From Lepas anatifera (taxonomy: Eukaryota; Arthropoda; Thecostraca; Lepadidae), in assembly GCA_034440635.1 (NCBI GenBank), contig JAOTON010000213.1:186001-250000 (forward strand): DNA of 64,000 nucleotides, given 5' to 3'. The stretch's first letter is position 1; the number at the start of each line of letters is the position of its first letter. Positions 1 to 11,242 of this stretch are shown here, piece by piece. The notes under the pieces were generated by a model, which saw nothing but the letters and a program-made list of their open reading frames with translations, ran no database searches and was not told the origin of the DNA. The position numbers and the translations under genes are program-made.

Positions 1-353
1 CTCAACCTCACGGTAGCGAAGGTGGTGGGCTTGAGCGTGCAACTTCATGCATCTAGCACGCCATGTCCTTCCATGCATCCAAAATCTGACAAGCCAAAAT
101 TGCACAGCTTGACAAAACAGAAATGAACGGTTGCTCATTCTAACTTTGCATCTGTGGAAGGGAGACAAAGATCAGTGGTGCTGTGCCAAACAGACTCAAC
201 AACGCTTCCACGGTCCTTCTGTGCAGGCTGAGGTTGTGGAAGGTACGAAGGCGTACCACTCCGTGCAGATTCTCACTAACCACAGGCTCCCCTGCTGACA
301 TACAGGCTCCCCCGTTAGATTCGCACGATAGTGAGAGGCTATACATTCCAGGA
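1..353. other. Unassigned sequence
   Basis: No gene, RNA or repeat could be recognised. The opposing open frames here run into the neighbouring MITE and show no protein family signature. Confidence 0.5.
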
Positions 354-674
354 CATAGGCGGATCCAGGGGAGGAAAGTGGGGAGAAACATAGGGACATA
401 GGGACACTGCCCCTGGGGAGGAGCATAGGGACATAGGGACACTGCCCCTGGGGAGGAACATAGGAACACTTCCCCAGATGGACCCTCTAGCGCCCCCGAA
501 AAAGAATCTGGCGCCCTCTGAAAGTGGATGGCGCCCCCTGAAACGTTATTTCTCACCTCCTCCCTCCCCCAGAAAATGAGTATCGGCGCCCCCGTAATAT
601 GATTTGGCGCGCACACCTGATAGATTTCGCCGACCAAAAGTGACTCCCCCACCCTGGTCCGGGTGGTGCCCCAA
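354..674 (+). mobile_element. GGCGGATCCAGG-type MITE, copy 1 (right end lost)
   Basis: The copy begins CATAGGCGGATCCAGG and continues with the family's body: repeated GGCGCCCC(C)TGAAA blocks, a stretch equivalent to TTTGGCGCGCACACCTGATAGA, and GACCAAAAGTGACTCCCCC. The best complete relative is at 59635-59889, which ends in the inverted form CCTGGATCCGCC. That right terminal repeat is missing here. Positions about 389-459 hold an internal direct duplication of a roughly 35-bp block (ACATAGGGACACTGCCCC). It is a non-autonomous DNA element with no coding capacity. Confidence 0.7.
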
Positions 675-976
675 CTATGTGCACCCCAGATTCGAGCTCC
701 TAAACCCGCCTATTTTCCAGGACAATCCGATTCCAAAGTGGCAGGCATTCCGACCCGCTCTGGACGATTATCTGCTCCTGTTTAGGAATTGGCCAGCCAG
801 CGCGGCCGCTGTGAATCATCAGTAGCGGGCGCCATACGTAGGGTAGGAGGATTAATTAAATTCTAGCGAAGCCGCCGATCACATTGAACTAAATTCTGAA
901 ACCATTCATGAATTACTTTTTTGCACTGTCGCATGTGTTTTCAGCATATCTAAATAAAGTATAGAATTGCATATCA

Positions 977-1792
977 TTAACACGCGCAATGAAGGCGGGC
1001 TGGATACAAAAGTGTGCCCCTCCACCTGTTTTACCCAGGTAACAGGAGATCCGGTTTGCAGTCGGAAAAGGCTGCTTGCAAACATTTGAGAGGGTTTACG
1101 AGCATGTTTATTGGTGAAGGAATTTTGAAAATGGGTTTCATATTGCTTTATTATAGGCTTTCAAAGTCAGCTATATTTTGAGTGCGTCGCAATGGCGCGG
1201 CCGCACCACATCGCCTGCACGGTAGACTGAGTGGGGATGTAATAACGGCATATAGTCGGGATTAAATGTTAACGTCACCCCACATAAAGGTCAAAGTAGA
1301 GGTAAGAGGTCACATGTTAAGGTCAAAGGTCATAGGTTAAGGTCAAAGTTCACAGATTAAGGTTAAGGGTCACAGGTTGGGGCCATTGACCCCAGTGTTC
1401 AGGTCAAATGGTATTATCCAGCATGGCCTATATTATGCTATGAATTCATAGTTAGGGCTACTTAATGTAAAGGTGAAGATTACAAGTCAGGGTTAAAGGT
1501 CTTTTGTCAAGGTTAAACTCTCATTACCCGCAAAAAGGCTGCTACTGTGCCAGTTTTATTGTACATTTTATTGGGAATATCATATTATGAATGTCATGTT
1601 GTTACGTCATAGGTCACGGGCCTTGCATGACCTTGACATAAAACTTTGAGAGAAAATGGTGTGCGACCTTCTCTCTATGATTTTGGTCCGTTTGCAATGT
1701 AGTCTCCGCATTTTACGCATAATCATGGCATTTCCCAATATGTCTCCAGCACGGCCCATATTTAACATTTACGACCTCGTTTGACCTTGAAG
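977..1792 (+). mobile_element. TTAA-5 element, truncated copy
   Basis: The element starts with TTAACACGCGCAATGAAGG at a TTAA and is full of GGTCA/AGGTCA motifs from about 1270 to 1420. It is homologous over its length to 50687-52424: shared landmarks are TTTGCAGTCGGAAAA (1056), TATATTTTGAGTGCGTCGCAA (1171), AATAACGGCATATAGTCGGG (1241) and CCAGCACGGCCC (1747). Homology stops near 1792, so the right third of the element is missing. No protein is encoded. It serves as a partial empty-site comparator for the TTAA-1 insertion at 50936. Confidence 0.7.
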
Positions 1793-2600
1793 ACAGGGGC
1801 GCAACTTTATGTTTTCGATTGGGGGGCACCTGGCTTGAAAGGGGGCCCGTATATGAGGGGGGCCCGTATTTTTTTACGAAAATGTGACCGAAAAATGTAT
1901 TTTCGACCGTTTGTTGTTGAAAACTGACTGCAAAGGTTAAATAACAATTTTTAGCGCACTATTGGTCACTGTTCATGATTTGCACTATTTAGCCCAAAGA
2001 GTAGTCAGAAGACGCAATCTTTTGAACGAGCTGCCAAAGTATGTAAGGATATTGGACAAGTAGGTGTCTACTTACCGTCTTCGTCGTCCACGCGGGATGC
2101 TCTCCTCCGGAGGTACAACGGGATCAGACGCGGACGACGCAGGAGGGATGGATGCTGGAGGGTCTTTTAGCAAACGGGATCCGGCTGGTGGCCTGGTCGA
2201 GGATGGCAATGATCAGGAAAAAGAGGATGGGAATTATAACCTTACTTCACCGTTTTTCTGGACACTATATACATTGCACTTTTCCGAGTTAGTTTTAAAT
2301 TGAGGTTTTCATTTTTTGTGGTTGACAAATGAAGGTAGCTTGCATAGTCAAGAGTAGTGATATAAACTACTTTAAATGGACGCGTACGCTGAGAGATTAA
2401 ATGCAAATATGATCGGGGTCATTTTATAACAGTTTGCAAAATAAGCAAGACGATTCTGGATTCATAGGTTAACTGAAAAAGAAAGTTTGGGTAGTTTTGC
2501 TTGAGCAGCCTCTCAGTCTTGAATATTCTTTGTTTTTCTTTCAATCTTCTTTGTTGGGGACCCTAAAATTTCTCACGCCCCAGCCATCTCTCCCCGAATG
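1793..2600. other. Unassigned sequence, possible hAT-like tip
   Basis: At 1796 the string CAGGGGCGCAAC resembles a hAT-type terminal motif, and GGGGGGCCCGTAT blocks follow. No matching opposite end with an 8-bp duplication was found. A 79-codon frame at 2064-2303 (rich in Asp and Gly) matches no family I recognise. Confidence 0.3.
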
Positions 2601-2619
2601 TTCCAGGAGGCATGGGACC

Positions 2620-4130
2620 GGCCGCACGTTACCTGGGAAAACCACAGGGGGCCCGCAAGCATGACAGGGGGCCGGTTTCGGCAACAGGGAGCACGGATAC
2701 ACCACCTGGGGCACGAAACTGCTAACAAATAAGGAACTCCTGCAAATAAGCGACTAACACAACAGCTTCAGTTTCTGTACGATATTCTTAGACCACAAGG
2801 GGCCCAGACAGACCACAGAGGGCCAAAAGGGTCACACCAAAGGGGCCGGGCAGACCACAGGAACCCAGAAAACCATATGAGCCCGGTAAGCCCACAAGGG
2901 TCCCGAGCAGACCACACACAGCCAGAAATTTGGCTGGGCTCTGCTCGATATATGCTGGGCTTTGACTGGGCAGAGCCCGAGTACATGGGCTCAGCCCAGG
3001 TCCGGCTCCGCTCCGCCTGAGCAGAGCCCATGGTCAAGCAAGACCGGGCTCTACCGCTCGGGCAAGTTGTCATCCCTCGACCTAATGTCGGGCTCAGCCC
3101 GAGTCTATGTGGCTCAGCTATGAGTCTTATGGCTCGGGCAGAGCCCGGCCCAGCCCGCTCTGGGCCCGGTCGGAATGGCTGGCTGGGCAGCGGGCCCGGG
3201 CAGACCACACGGGGCCTGGACAGATGAAAGGACCTGGGCAGACCACAGGGACCCGAGCAGAACAGCGGGGCCGGGCTAACCACAGAGGGGCCCGAGTCTG
3301 CAAAGTATGGCAGCAGACCCGACGAGTCCGCACCAGCCTTGTAGATTGTTCGCACCACCAGCAGCCTAAAATTCACACCAATCATTGTTGAGAAATTTCA
3401 CTGACCCGGAAATTTCGATGTTTTTACCAGTTTCTCCCTTCTCAGAACTCTGTGGATGTTTGATTTGAGCTCCCTCGCACCAGACGGCAAAAGTGGGCAT
3501 TTGTTTGCTCCAAAGTTTGCACCACCTGAAGGGTGTCCGCACCACGAGATCTCGTCAAAAGTGCCATACTTTGCTGACTGCGAGGGGCCCGGGAAAACCA
3601 CAGAGGGCCTGCGCAGACAAAAGGGGCCTCGGACGGACAAAAGGGGGTCCGCATAGGCCACACGGAGGCCCGGACAGACCAAAAAGGTTCCGGGAAAACC
3701 ACAGGAGGCCCGGGCAGACCACAAGGGGCTCGATCAGACCAAAATGGGCACTAGCAGACAAGGGGTCCGTGCAGACCAAATGGGACCAACCGGGCAGACC
3801 ACAGGGGCCTGGATAGACCACAGGGGCCTGGGCAGACCACAGGGGTCCGGGCAGACCACACGGGCCTGGGCAGACCACAGTGGCCTGGGTAGACCATAGG
3901 GGCCCGGGCAGACTACAGGGGCCTGGACAGACCACAGGGGCCTGGGCAGACCACAAAGGGACCGAGCGGAGAACAAGGGGTTCGGGAAGGCCACAGGGGC
4001 CCGGGCAGACCACAGGGGGACCGAGCGGAGCACAAGGGGCCTGGGCAGTCCACAGGGGCCCGGGCAGTCCATAGGAGCCCGGGCAGACCAATAGGGGTCC
4101 GGGATACCACAGGGGCCCGCATGGCAAGCA
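2620..4130. repeat. Minisatellite A, 19-bp period
   Basis: From about 3590 to 4110 there are consecutive units of the form AGGGGCCTGGGCAGACCAC, 19 bp each and about 27 in number, with point variants (GTCCGGG, TCCGGGC, CCGAGCG). From 2780 to 3330 a looser version is interrupted by GGGCTCAGCCCG-rich sequence. Because 19 is not a multiple of 3, a stop-free unit stays open in all frames. That explains the overlapping Pro/Cys/Leu-rich frames on the minus strand (for example 3555-4127 and 3734-4189), and I do not regard them as genes. Confidence 0.9.
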
Positions 4131-4675
4131 TGACAGAGGCTGGTTGCAGTTACACGAACTGCATCCATGGCAGGCCCGTCTGCATCCACAGGGTATTAAC
4201 TACTGGGAGTAGGGACCAGGCTGCGGACACCAGGGGGGGCGAATAGGGTGGCCACCAGGGGGGAGGGCGAATGGAGCAGCCACCCCTTAAGCCCAAGAGC
4301 CTCTGAGGACGAAATGCCGCACCCAAATAGCAAACAATCACTTCACTTGCCATTCAACACCGCGCATCGGAGCATGATTTGGATTGACACGAAAAGCCCA
4401 AACGTAAAACCGAAATCAGAGCCTAACGAAACTTTTCCAGAGTAGACACAATCCGATTGAATCATAAGCATGCCAATTTTACTGTTAAAAGCAAACTTTG
4501 TGCAAATAATTCGCCTCGGCGAATACGACAAGAGAGCCAGGAGCATGCCTTAGCTTCCTTCGCGCTGCGCTGACAAGCCCGGGAAATTAAGAGGCTATCA
4601 TTTGCCGGCGGACGCTCATTATATGACCCCGATTTGACGACAAGGTATGATACACTTTTTGACAGACAAATTTAA
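4131..4675. other. Spacer between the two minisatellites
   Basis: Non-tandem sequence separates minisatellites A and B. Its left edge keeps decayed unit-like text (GCAAGCATGACAG, GGTTGCAGTTACACG), which is also seen at 2660 and 6310. No gene is recognisable. Confidence 0.5.
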
Positions 4676-6420
4676 GAAGAGGGCCCAGGGTGGATCACAT
4701 GGGGCCCCGGGTGGATCACAGGGGGCCCCAGGTGGATTACAGGGAGCCCGATTGCAGCCACAGGCACAGGGGGCCCGGGTGGATCAAAGGGGGCCTGGTT
4801 GCAGTCACAGGGGGCCCGGGTGGATCATAGTGGGCCCGGGTGGATCACAAAGGGCCCGGTTGCAGTCACAGGGGCCCGGTTGCAGTCACAGAGTGCCTGG
4901 TTGCAGTCACAGGGGCCAGGGTGGATCACAGATGGCCCGGTTGCAGTCACAGGAGGCCCGGATGTATCACAGGGGGGCCCGGCTACAGTCACAGGGGGCC
5001 CGGGTGGATCATAGGGGCCCGGTTGTAATTACAAAGGGGTACGGGTGGATCACATGGGGCCCAGTTGCAGTCAGCGGGGGCCGAGTGGCTCACAGAGGGC
5101 CCGGTTGCAGTCACAGGGGACCCGGGTGGATCACAGATAGCCCGGGTGGATGATAACTGGCCTGGTTGTAATCACAGGGGGGCCCACGTGGATCACAGGG
5201 GGTCCGGTTGCAGTCACAGGGGGCCTGGGTGGATCATAGGGGCCCGGTTGTAATTACAGGGGGCCCCGGTTGGATCACATGGGGCCCGGTTGCAGTCACA
5301 GGGGGCCCGGGTGGATTACAGGGGGCCTGGTTGCGGTCACAGGGGGTCGGGTGGCTCACAGAGGGCCCGCTTGCAGTCACAGGGGACCCGGGTGGATCAT
5401 AGATGGCCCGGTTGCAGTCACAGGGGCCCGGTTGGAGTCACAGGGGTCCTGGGTGGATCATAGGGGGCCCGGGTGGATCACAGAGGGCCCGGTTGCAGTC
5501 ACAGATGGCCCTGTCCCAGTCACAGGAGGTCCGGGTGTATCACAGGGGCCCGGGTGGATGATAGGGGGCCCGGTTGCAGTCACAGGTGGGCCGGGTGGAT
5601 CACATGGGGCCCGGTTGCAGTCACAGGGGTCCAGATTGGATCACAAATGGCCCGGTTGCAGTCACAGGGGGCCCGTCGGGAGTGACAGGGCCCCCAGGTG
5701 GATTACAGGGGGCCCAATTGCAGTCACAGGGGGCCCGGGTGGATCAAAGGGGGGCCGGTTGCAGTCACAGGGGGCCCGGGTGGATCATAGTGGGCCCGGG
5801 TGGATCACAAAGGGCCCGGTTGCAGTCACAGGGGGCCCGGTTGCAGTCACAAGGGTCTGGGTGGATGACAGGGGGCCCGGGTGGATCGTAGATGGCCCGG
5901 TTGCAGTCACAGGGGTCCCGGTTGGAGTCACAGGGGGACCGGGTGGATCGCAGGGGCCCGGTTGCAGTCACAGGGGTGCGGGTGGATCACAGAGGGGCCC
6001 GGTTGCAGTCACAGGGGGCCGGATAGATCACAGGGGGCCCAGTTGCAGTCACAGGGGGCCCGGGTGGATCACAGGGGGCCCAGCTGGATCACAGGGGCCC
6101 GGTTGCAGTCACAGGGGGCCCGGGTGGATTACAGGGGGCCCGGTTGCAGTCCACAGGGGGCCCAGCTGGATCACAGAGGGCCGGTTGGATGGCAGGAGGC
6201 CCGAGACTGCCGGAATTAGGGACCCGGTTGCAGTCAAACTGGGCCTGAAAAATATCGTTAGGGGCCCGGTTGCGGACACCGAGGTTAAGGGTGGCCCACA
6301 GGGAACCCGCAAGCATGCCAGGGAGCCTGGCCTCAGCCAAAGCTAGCCCAAATAGAACAGTGGGGCCCGCAATCGTGGCAGGGGCCCGGCTGTGTCCGCA
6401 GGGGCCCGCAACTTGGGATT
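4676..6420. repeat. Minisatellite B, alternating 20/21-bp units
   Basis: Two unit types alternate or run in short series: CCCGGTTGCAGTCACAGGG-type (21 bp) and CCCGGGTGGATCACAGGG-type (20 bp). Both share a GGGGGCCCGG junction and a TCACAG tail. About 80 units are present. The plus strand is open for 358 codons (5270-6346), giving Gly-Pro repeats such as GPVAVTGG and GPGWITGG in shifting frames. That frame lacks an ATG at its annotated start and tracks the array, so it is a by-product of a stop-poor repeat. The right end decays into GGGGCCCGCAA text at 6290-6420. Confidence 0.92.
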
Positions 6421-7220
6421 AGGGGGCTCGTCGGGTCATTGGGGGGCTTCTCCGAGCATTGGGGGCTCGAGCCCCCCCAAATATATGGAAACTTGCGCCC
6501 CTGCTTGAAGATATTGGCCTAGGTTTTGCAATTTCACTATCAACCCCACAGACACAACTCAAAGGGTGTTTTGCTAACCTCCTTTGGTTTTTGGATATCA
6601 GGGGGAACTTTAGGACACCCTTCCACGGTGTGTTTACACCAGACCACTCTCCACCACGCATGTTAATAAGTCTAGCCACACAATTACAATAGTATTTCGA
6701 AAATGTTTCCAAATGCACACAAATCCTGACACCTCTGAAAGTTCTGGAGTAGCCTTCTCTACCCTAAAAATCCAGCCTTTCCGAAAGCCTATTGAAAGTT
6801 CAAAGGTTGGCTCACAAGTATCTAAGTTTGGACTGCCAGGATGTATGAAAATTTCAATCAGTGTCCTGAACCAGATCTTCCAACAGCCCTCACTTCCTTT
6901 GCTAACGCTCCCTTCTCAAAGCAGCATCACTTGATTTACTCACGCTATCATATTACTGCATCAATCAGACAAAAACAGTCTCAGTCATTGCGATTTAACT
7001 GCGGTTGAAGGCTGCTCTTGGATGGAGAGGCCACGCATGAGAGAGTCCGGACCCCAGAGCCCTGCTGTGAGGGCCACAATCTGTGAAGTCGCAGACCCCT
7101 GAGCGAACGGAGACTCTTATTTTTAGAGCTCCTAAAGTGGACGAGCCGGTCAGCTGGAAAATTACAGTGACCCAATGGACGATCCCCAGGTGTCAGGGCT
7201 ATATTCAGGGATATGAGAGG
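6421..7220. other. Unassigned sequence
   Basis: Apart from GGGGGCTCG-rich text at 6421-6480, which looks like a MITE or minisatellite edge, nothing could be assigned. The small frames are not supported by any family signature. Confidence 0.4.
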
Positions 7221-7438
7221 GCCCCGGCCAACTGACTGGTGAGAGGATGGCCTGAGCGGGGCGGCCGTCCTTGAGCTTCGTGGGGCGTAAAACGTTGGTT
7301 TCTAAATCAACCCTTCATTGGGGAGTTCCTTGTTCGGGTGGTAGGGTCGGGGTCTTCGTGTCAAGTCCCTTGATGACTTTAGTGAGACTCCCACTCTAAC
7401 AGCCCATCTGGAAACAACTAGGACAAGATCTATAAAAA
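7221..7438 (+). repeat. tRNA-derived SINE, 5'-truncated
   Basis: This copy contains the SINE body without the tRNA head: CAACTGACTGGTGAGAGG, CCTGAGCGGGGCGGCCGTCC, GTTCGGGTGGTAGGGTCGG, then AAGTCCCTTGATGACTTTAG and a tail ending in TATAAAAATA. It aligns with 47618-47966, which keeps the tRNA head. Truncation at the 5' side is normal for target-primed retroposition. Confidence 0.8.
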
Positions 7439-7552
7439 TAAGTTTGCTAGGAAGGATTCTGACTGGGTGCTCAGTTAAACAGTTAAAGTTAAAGTTAGAG
7501 GTGCTCCATTAAACAGTTAAGTCCAAACAGTTTATTGAGACAGTTAAACAGC

Positions 7553-7608
7553 TTAGTGAGACTTCGACTCCAACAGTCAAACTGAGAACAACTTGAGAAA
7601 ATTTATAG
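7553..7608 (+). repeat. SINE 3'-end fragment
   Basis: A 56-bp piece of the SINE 3' domain (TTAGTGAGACTTCGACTCC, GAACAACTTGAG, ending TTTATAG). The 5' neighbour is a short run of AAACAGTTAA repeats. Confidence 0.55.
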
Positions 7609-8524
7609 AAAAAAAATCCATTTGCACATATATTTCACAGACATACACTAATTAAAAATGAATCCGTATGTTCAGCCAAAACTGCCCATAATTGGGCAAG
7701 AGTGCCCATTGGAAGCAGACCTATAAAACACGAACCAACATACCAAAGATACACAGTCCTACACTACACAATCAATCCAACGCTAACCAACGGTTCCTCA
7801 GCCGACGAACGTCAGACAGCAGCCCCCCTCGGGGAGCGACAACGCGCTCATAAGTACTTCCAGCAGAGCGGTTCAAACACAGAAAGTAAAAAACAGAGGC
7901 TATGCTGACTTGCCCAGTGCCAGCGCTCTGTACAGGAGGAGCACAGGTGCAGAGTCTGGCAGGATCCCTACGAGCGGTCAAAGCCGGGAGATCCAGGAAG
8001 AAGAGAGCCTTGTCTTCCGACAGGCTGGACTGGAGTGGGGAACCCAGCCAGAAACAGAGATAAAAAGCTTGCAGGGTCCACACTGAACAAGTTCGCCTAC
8101 TTTACAGACCGATTCCAAGGCTCCCAGTCGGAAAGGTCCCTGCAAGAGCAGCCCATGGCCAGCGGGACCACTCCGCCAAGAAACGAACTGCGCCACCAGT
8201 CGACTGAGTCAGGGCGTAACATGGCATGTCTCTCAGCCATTCGAACCTAAGACAAGCAGCGTTTTCAGTCATATATGGCTGCGTGGATTGTGGGTACAGT
8301 GAAGCTTAGGCACCATCCAAAGGGCAGTCTCCATCTTCACCGCCTCCATTATCTTTATACCGCTGTTGGCATTGGTCTCGAATGATCCCGGAGAATGCTA
8401 CCGCCACCTATACAAATAATCCAGGAGATCATTCAACGAAGCACCGGGTGGCGCTACTTATGTCTATTCCTGACGGGCGCTTCTATACTGTTCCATACAT
8501 CCCCTTCATTTTCAAGTAATGCAC
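7609..8524. other. Unassigned sequence
   Basis: About 0.9 kb without a recognisable repeat or gene. Open frames of about 70-100 codons on both strands (7772-8083, 8035-8250) overlap each other and show no motif. Confidence 0.4.
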
Positions 8525-9373
8525 TTAACACGCGCATTGACGGGGGCGGGTACCCGCCCCCCTCGGGTTTTTCGGAGACAGCAGAAAAACGGCGGCGCGT
8601 AGCGCCGCCGTACTTGGTATACCTTTTCCCTCATCATTTTTACAACTTCTGTGAAAATTTTAAGGTTAGGTCATCTCAGGTCAGGTCACCAGAACAGGTC
8701 AAGTGACCCGACCTCAAAAAAAAGTTTAAGATAGCATAAGTCGGAGCAGGGTGAACTTATCCGATTGAAACTCACATCACATAATGGCCCCACCGAGTTC
8801 TCTAAAATATGTTCCGGTATTTTTGATATCAATGACCTGAGGTCAGGTACGAGGCATGACCTCTCCATTGGAAATACATGGGAAAAATGGTTTTTACGGA
8901 ATAACTCAGTAACGGATGGTGATAGAGCATTTATTTTAGCTGCATTAGACTCGCCTGGGCTTTGCGGTTCTAATGATATGCATTTTATATAATTTGACCC
9001 TGACCTGACCTCAGGTCAGGTCAAATCCTTGATTTGACCTAGCAAGGTCAAATTATATATCATTCGATTCGGCTTGCTAAGAGGATTCATATAGTTTAAG
9101 TCGTTTTGCTCTATCTTTACTTGTTCAGATTTCATGGCCGAAAAACTGAATTTACATGTTATCCCTATGACGGGCATGTTTTGACCTCTCGTGACCTTAA
9201 ATGTGACCTGACAAAAAAATGGTTCAAATGTTTTCGATGGAGAAGTGGATGGGCAGCCCAACGCCGTTTACCGTCTTTCGCTACCTACCGTGGTTCTCGA
9301 GATCTTAGGGGGCGGGTACCCGCCCCCCCGTCAATGCGAAGGTGGCTCAGACCCCCGTCAATGCGCGTGTTAA
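8525..9373 (+). mobile_element. TTAA-1 element, copy A
   Basis: The reference copy runs from TTAACACGCGCATTGACGGG to CAATGCGCGTGTTAA, 849 bp including both TTAAs. Inside the left end are the palindrome GGGGCGGGTACCCGCCCC and then ACGGCGGCGCGTAGCGCCGCCG. Near the right end the palindrome GGGCGGGTACCCGCCC recurs. The GTCAATGCG tip is present twice there, separated by AAGGTGGCTCAGACCCCC. The middle is rich in AGGTCA/TGACCT, with the perfect-armed inverted array TGACCTGACCTCAGGTCAGG near 9001. No transposase is encoded. The TTAA duplication suggests piggyBac-type transposition, which is an inference. Confidence 0.92.
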
Positions 9374-10374
9374 CAAGCGCCCTGCTGGTGTCTATGGCAT
9401 CACGCACACCGCTGGGGAGGGGAGTTTCGCCCCTCCTCCGTATCTCAATTCCTTGGAAAACTATTGGAAAATTACGGACGAAAGCTCTTGACAAGACGAA
9501 GAGAAGTTATAGGGAGTATTTTTATGTCAGGTCAATATTGAGGTCAGCACAGGTCAAAGAAGGCTCCATAGGCTTACAACAGAGCAGTGTACGTTTCTCT
9601 CTCTAGATCTGTACTCAGGGGAGCTAGAGCAAATATTTATGCATCATTGGATTCCTCTCATCGCGGCGAATCAAATAATGTATAAAATGACCTTGTTAGG
9701 GCAAATGGTGAAAATGACCTGACCTAGAACTCGGTCAGGGTCACAGAGTGACCTAGTATGGTCATTTTGCATATCAATCAACTCCCCGTGACAATATAAG
9801 CACAATGCAAGCAAAATGGGAGCTTTATCTCAATTCAGTGAGAAGTTTTTGGCAAAATAGTCACTCTATGCTCCTGTGACCTGACATGACCTTTGAGAGG
9901 TCAGACACAACTTTATGGTCAAGATAATGGTAAGAATAGATGGTTTGAGGATTTTTAGCTTGATCTATCCAGTATCTACTGAAAACGAGTCCATTCTATT
10001 TTTCATCATAGACTTATAATGGGGTTACCAAAAAATTTACCCCACCTTAGGTCAGCAATACCAAAATTCCGAGATAGTAGATTTGTAGACCCTTATGACT
10101 TCATTATATTGTGAAAGTTTCAAACTGATCAGTTGACAGATGTTCCTTAGGCACTGCTTCAAACTCGTGATTTTGGACTTTGAGGTCAGGTTACTTGACC
10201 TTGAATAGCTCCTTGACCTGACATGACGTGACCAAAAAATTTGCCCAGATGCACAAAATTGATCAGGAAAAAGGTGCTATCAGTTTTGTTGTTCTGCGTC
10301 TCTTTGTTTTTACGTTATCTGGGAAAGACCAGGAGGGGGGCGAATTTCGCCCTCCCCAGCGGGGCGCGCGTTAA
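9370..10374 (+). mobile_element. TTAA-3 element, copy 1
   Basis: It begins at the same TTAA that closes TTAA-1 copy A and ends GGGGCGCGCGTTAA. A palindrome lies near each end: GGGGAGTTTCGCCCC on the left and GGGGGCGAATTTCGCCC on the right. Internal GGTCA motifs are dense at 9530-9760 and 10180-10230. It is colinear with 28896-29912, sharing GAGCAAATATTTATGCATC, GACTCCCCGT and ACTTATAATGGGGT. No coding capacity is seen. Confidence 0.82.
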
Positions 10375-11242
10375 GTAGGTTAATACCATTTTTTCTTTTA
10401 TGCTAAAACAATTCATGTTTAGTGTTAATCGAGGCTACGTGCCACCAACTACTTGTAACCACCTACTTGTGAACTACTAGTAACTCTATCATCCCCACAC
10501 AACCGACTGCACCTAGGTACCTAGGTGTACCTACTGTACCTCAGTGGGGGAAACTGTGGTCAGCGTTCCCAAGAATAGCTACGTTCCCAATAATGGGAAC
10601 ATTGACCCATATTTGGGAACGCTTGTTCCATAAATGGAAACGCACGTTCCCAAGGATGGGAACGCCCGAACGATGTTTTCAGAAAACACAACAGGAGCTT
10701 AGAAAAGATAAGGGGAATCTTTCTACCTGGTCAATTTTAACTCTTCCTAAAATTTGAGGGGGAGTTCTACTTTGAACTAGAAAATCGGTCTTTGAACGCT
10801 CCCTCAAATATTCGTCTAAACTGCGCGGTCCAGCCCCAACAGTAAAGAACGATGAAAAGATTGCTCTGAAACTGTGCAGCCTGACAGGTATTATTTTTTT
10901 AATAATTTTCGGGGAAAGTCAATGAAAAATAGTAGTATAAAAACAAAATTACAAAATTGTAGACTGCAAAAATATTTTTCTTGGTGTCACACAGTTCCTG
11001 CTCACCATGTGCTGACGAATGAGGAAATAGAAGAAAACCGTGCCTTCCGTCTGTTTAGGAAGTAAATAGAGCTTAAAAGTGGTATTTTCGCATTTTCTAA
11101 GTTTTTTATATTGATTTGTATTAGAGAGTTTTTCGATCCTGTAGTTTTTGTCCCCAAGATTGTTTGAATTATTCCGTAGTATTTTGATGAATTATGGTGC
11201 GCCGATGCATCAACTCGATATTTTCTACTGGGGTGCTTCATT

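Noticed and set aside
140..652. 170-residue minus-strand frame
   Set aside because: It covers a MITE and its duplicated block, has no domain, and is opposed by other open frames.
1796..2580. hAT-like element from CAGGGGCGCAAC to CACGCCCCAG
   Set aside because: The possible tips agree over only about 8 bp and the flanking octamers do not match.
3555..4189. 190- and 151-residue minus-strand frames
   Set aside because: They lie in the 19-bp minisatellite, which is stop-poor in all frames, and they overlap each other.
5270..6346. Collagen-like gene
   Set aside because: Gly does not occur every third residue; the Gly-Pro pattern follows the DNA units and shifts frame.
4676..6420. CRISPR array
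   Set aside because: There are no constant-length unique spacers. The units are contiguous variants of one another and the context is eukaryotic.
8765..8992. 75-residue frame repeated in several TTAA-1 copies (also 17105-17332 and 26836-27063)
   Set aside because: The start codon is TTG, and the frame is broken by stops or single-base indels in copies D, F and G. Its persistence follows from the overall similarity of the copies, so I do not treat it as a gene.
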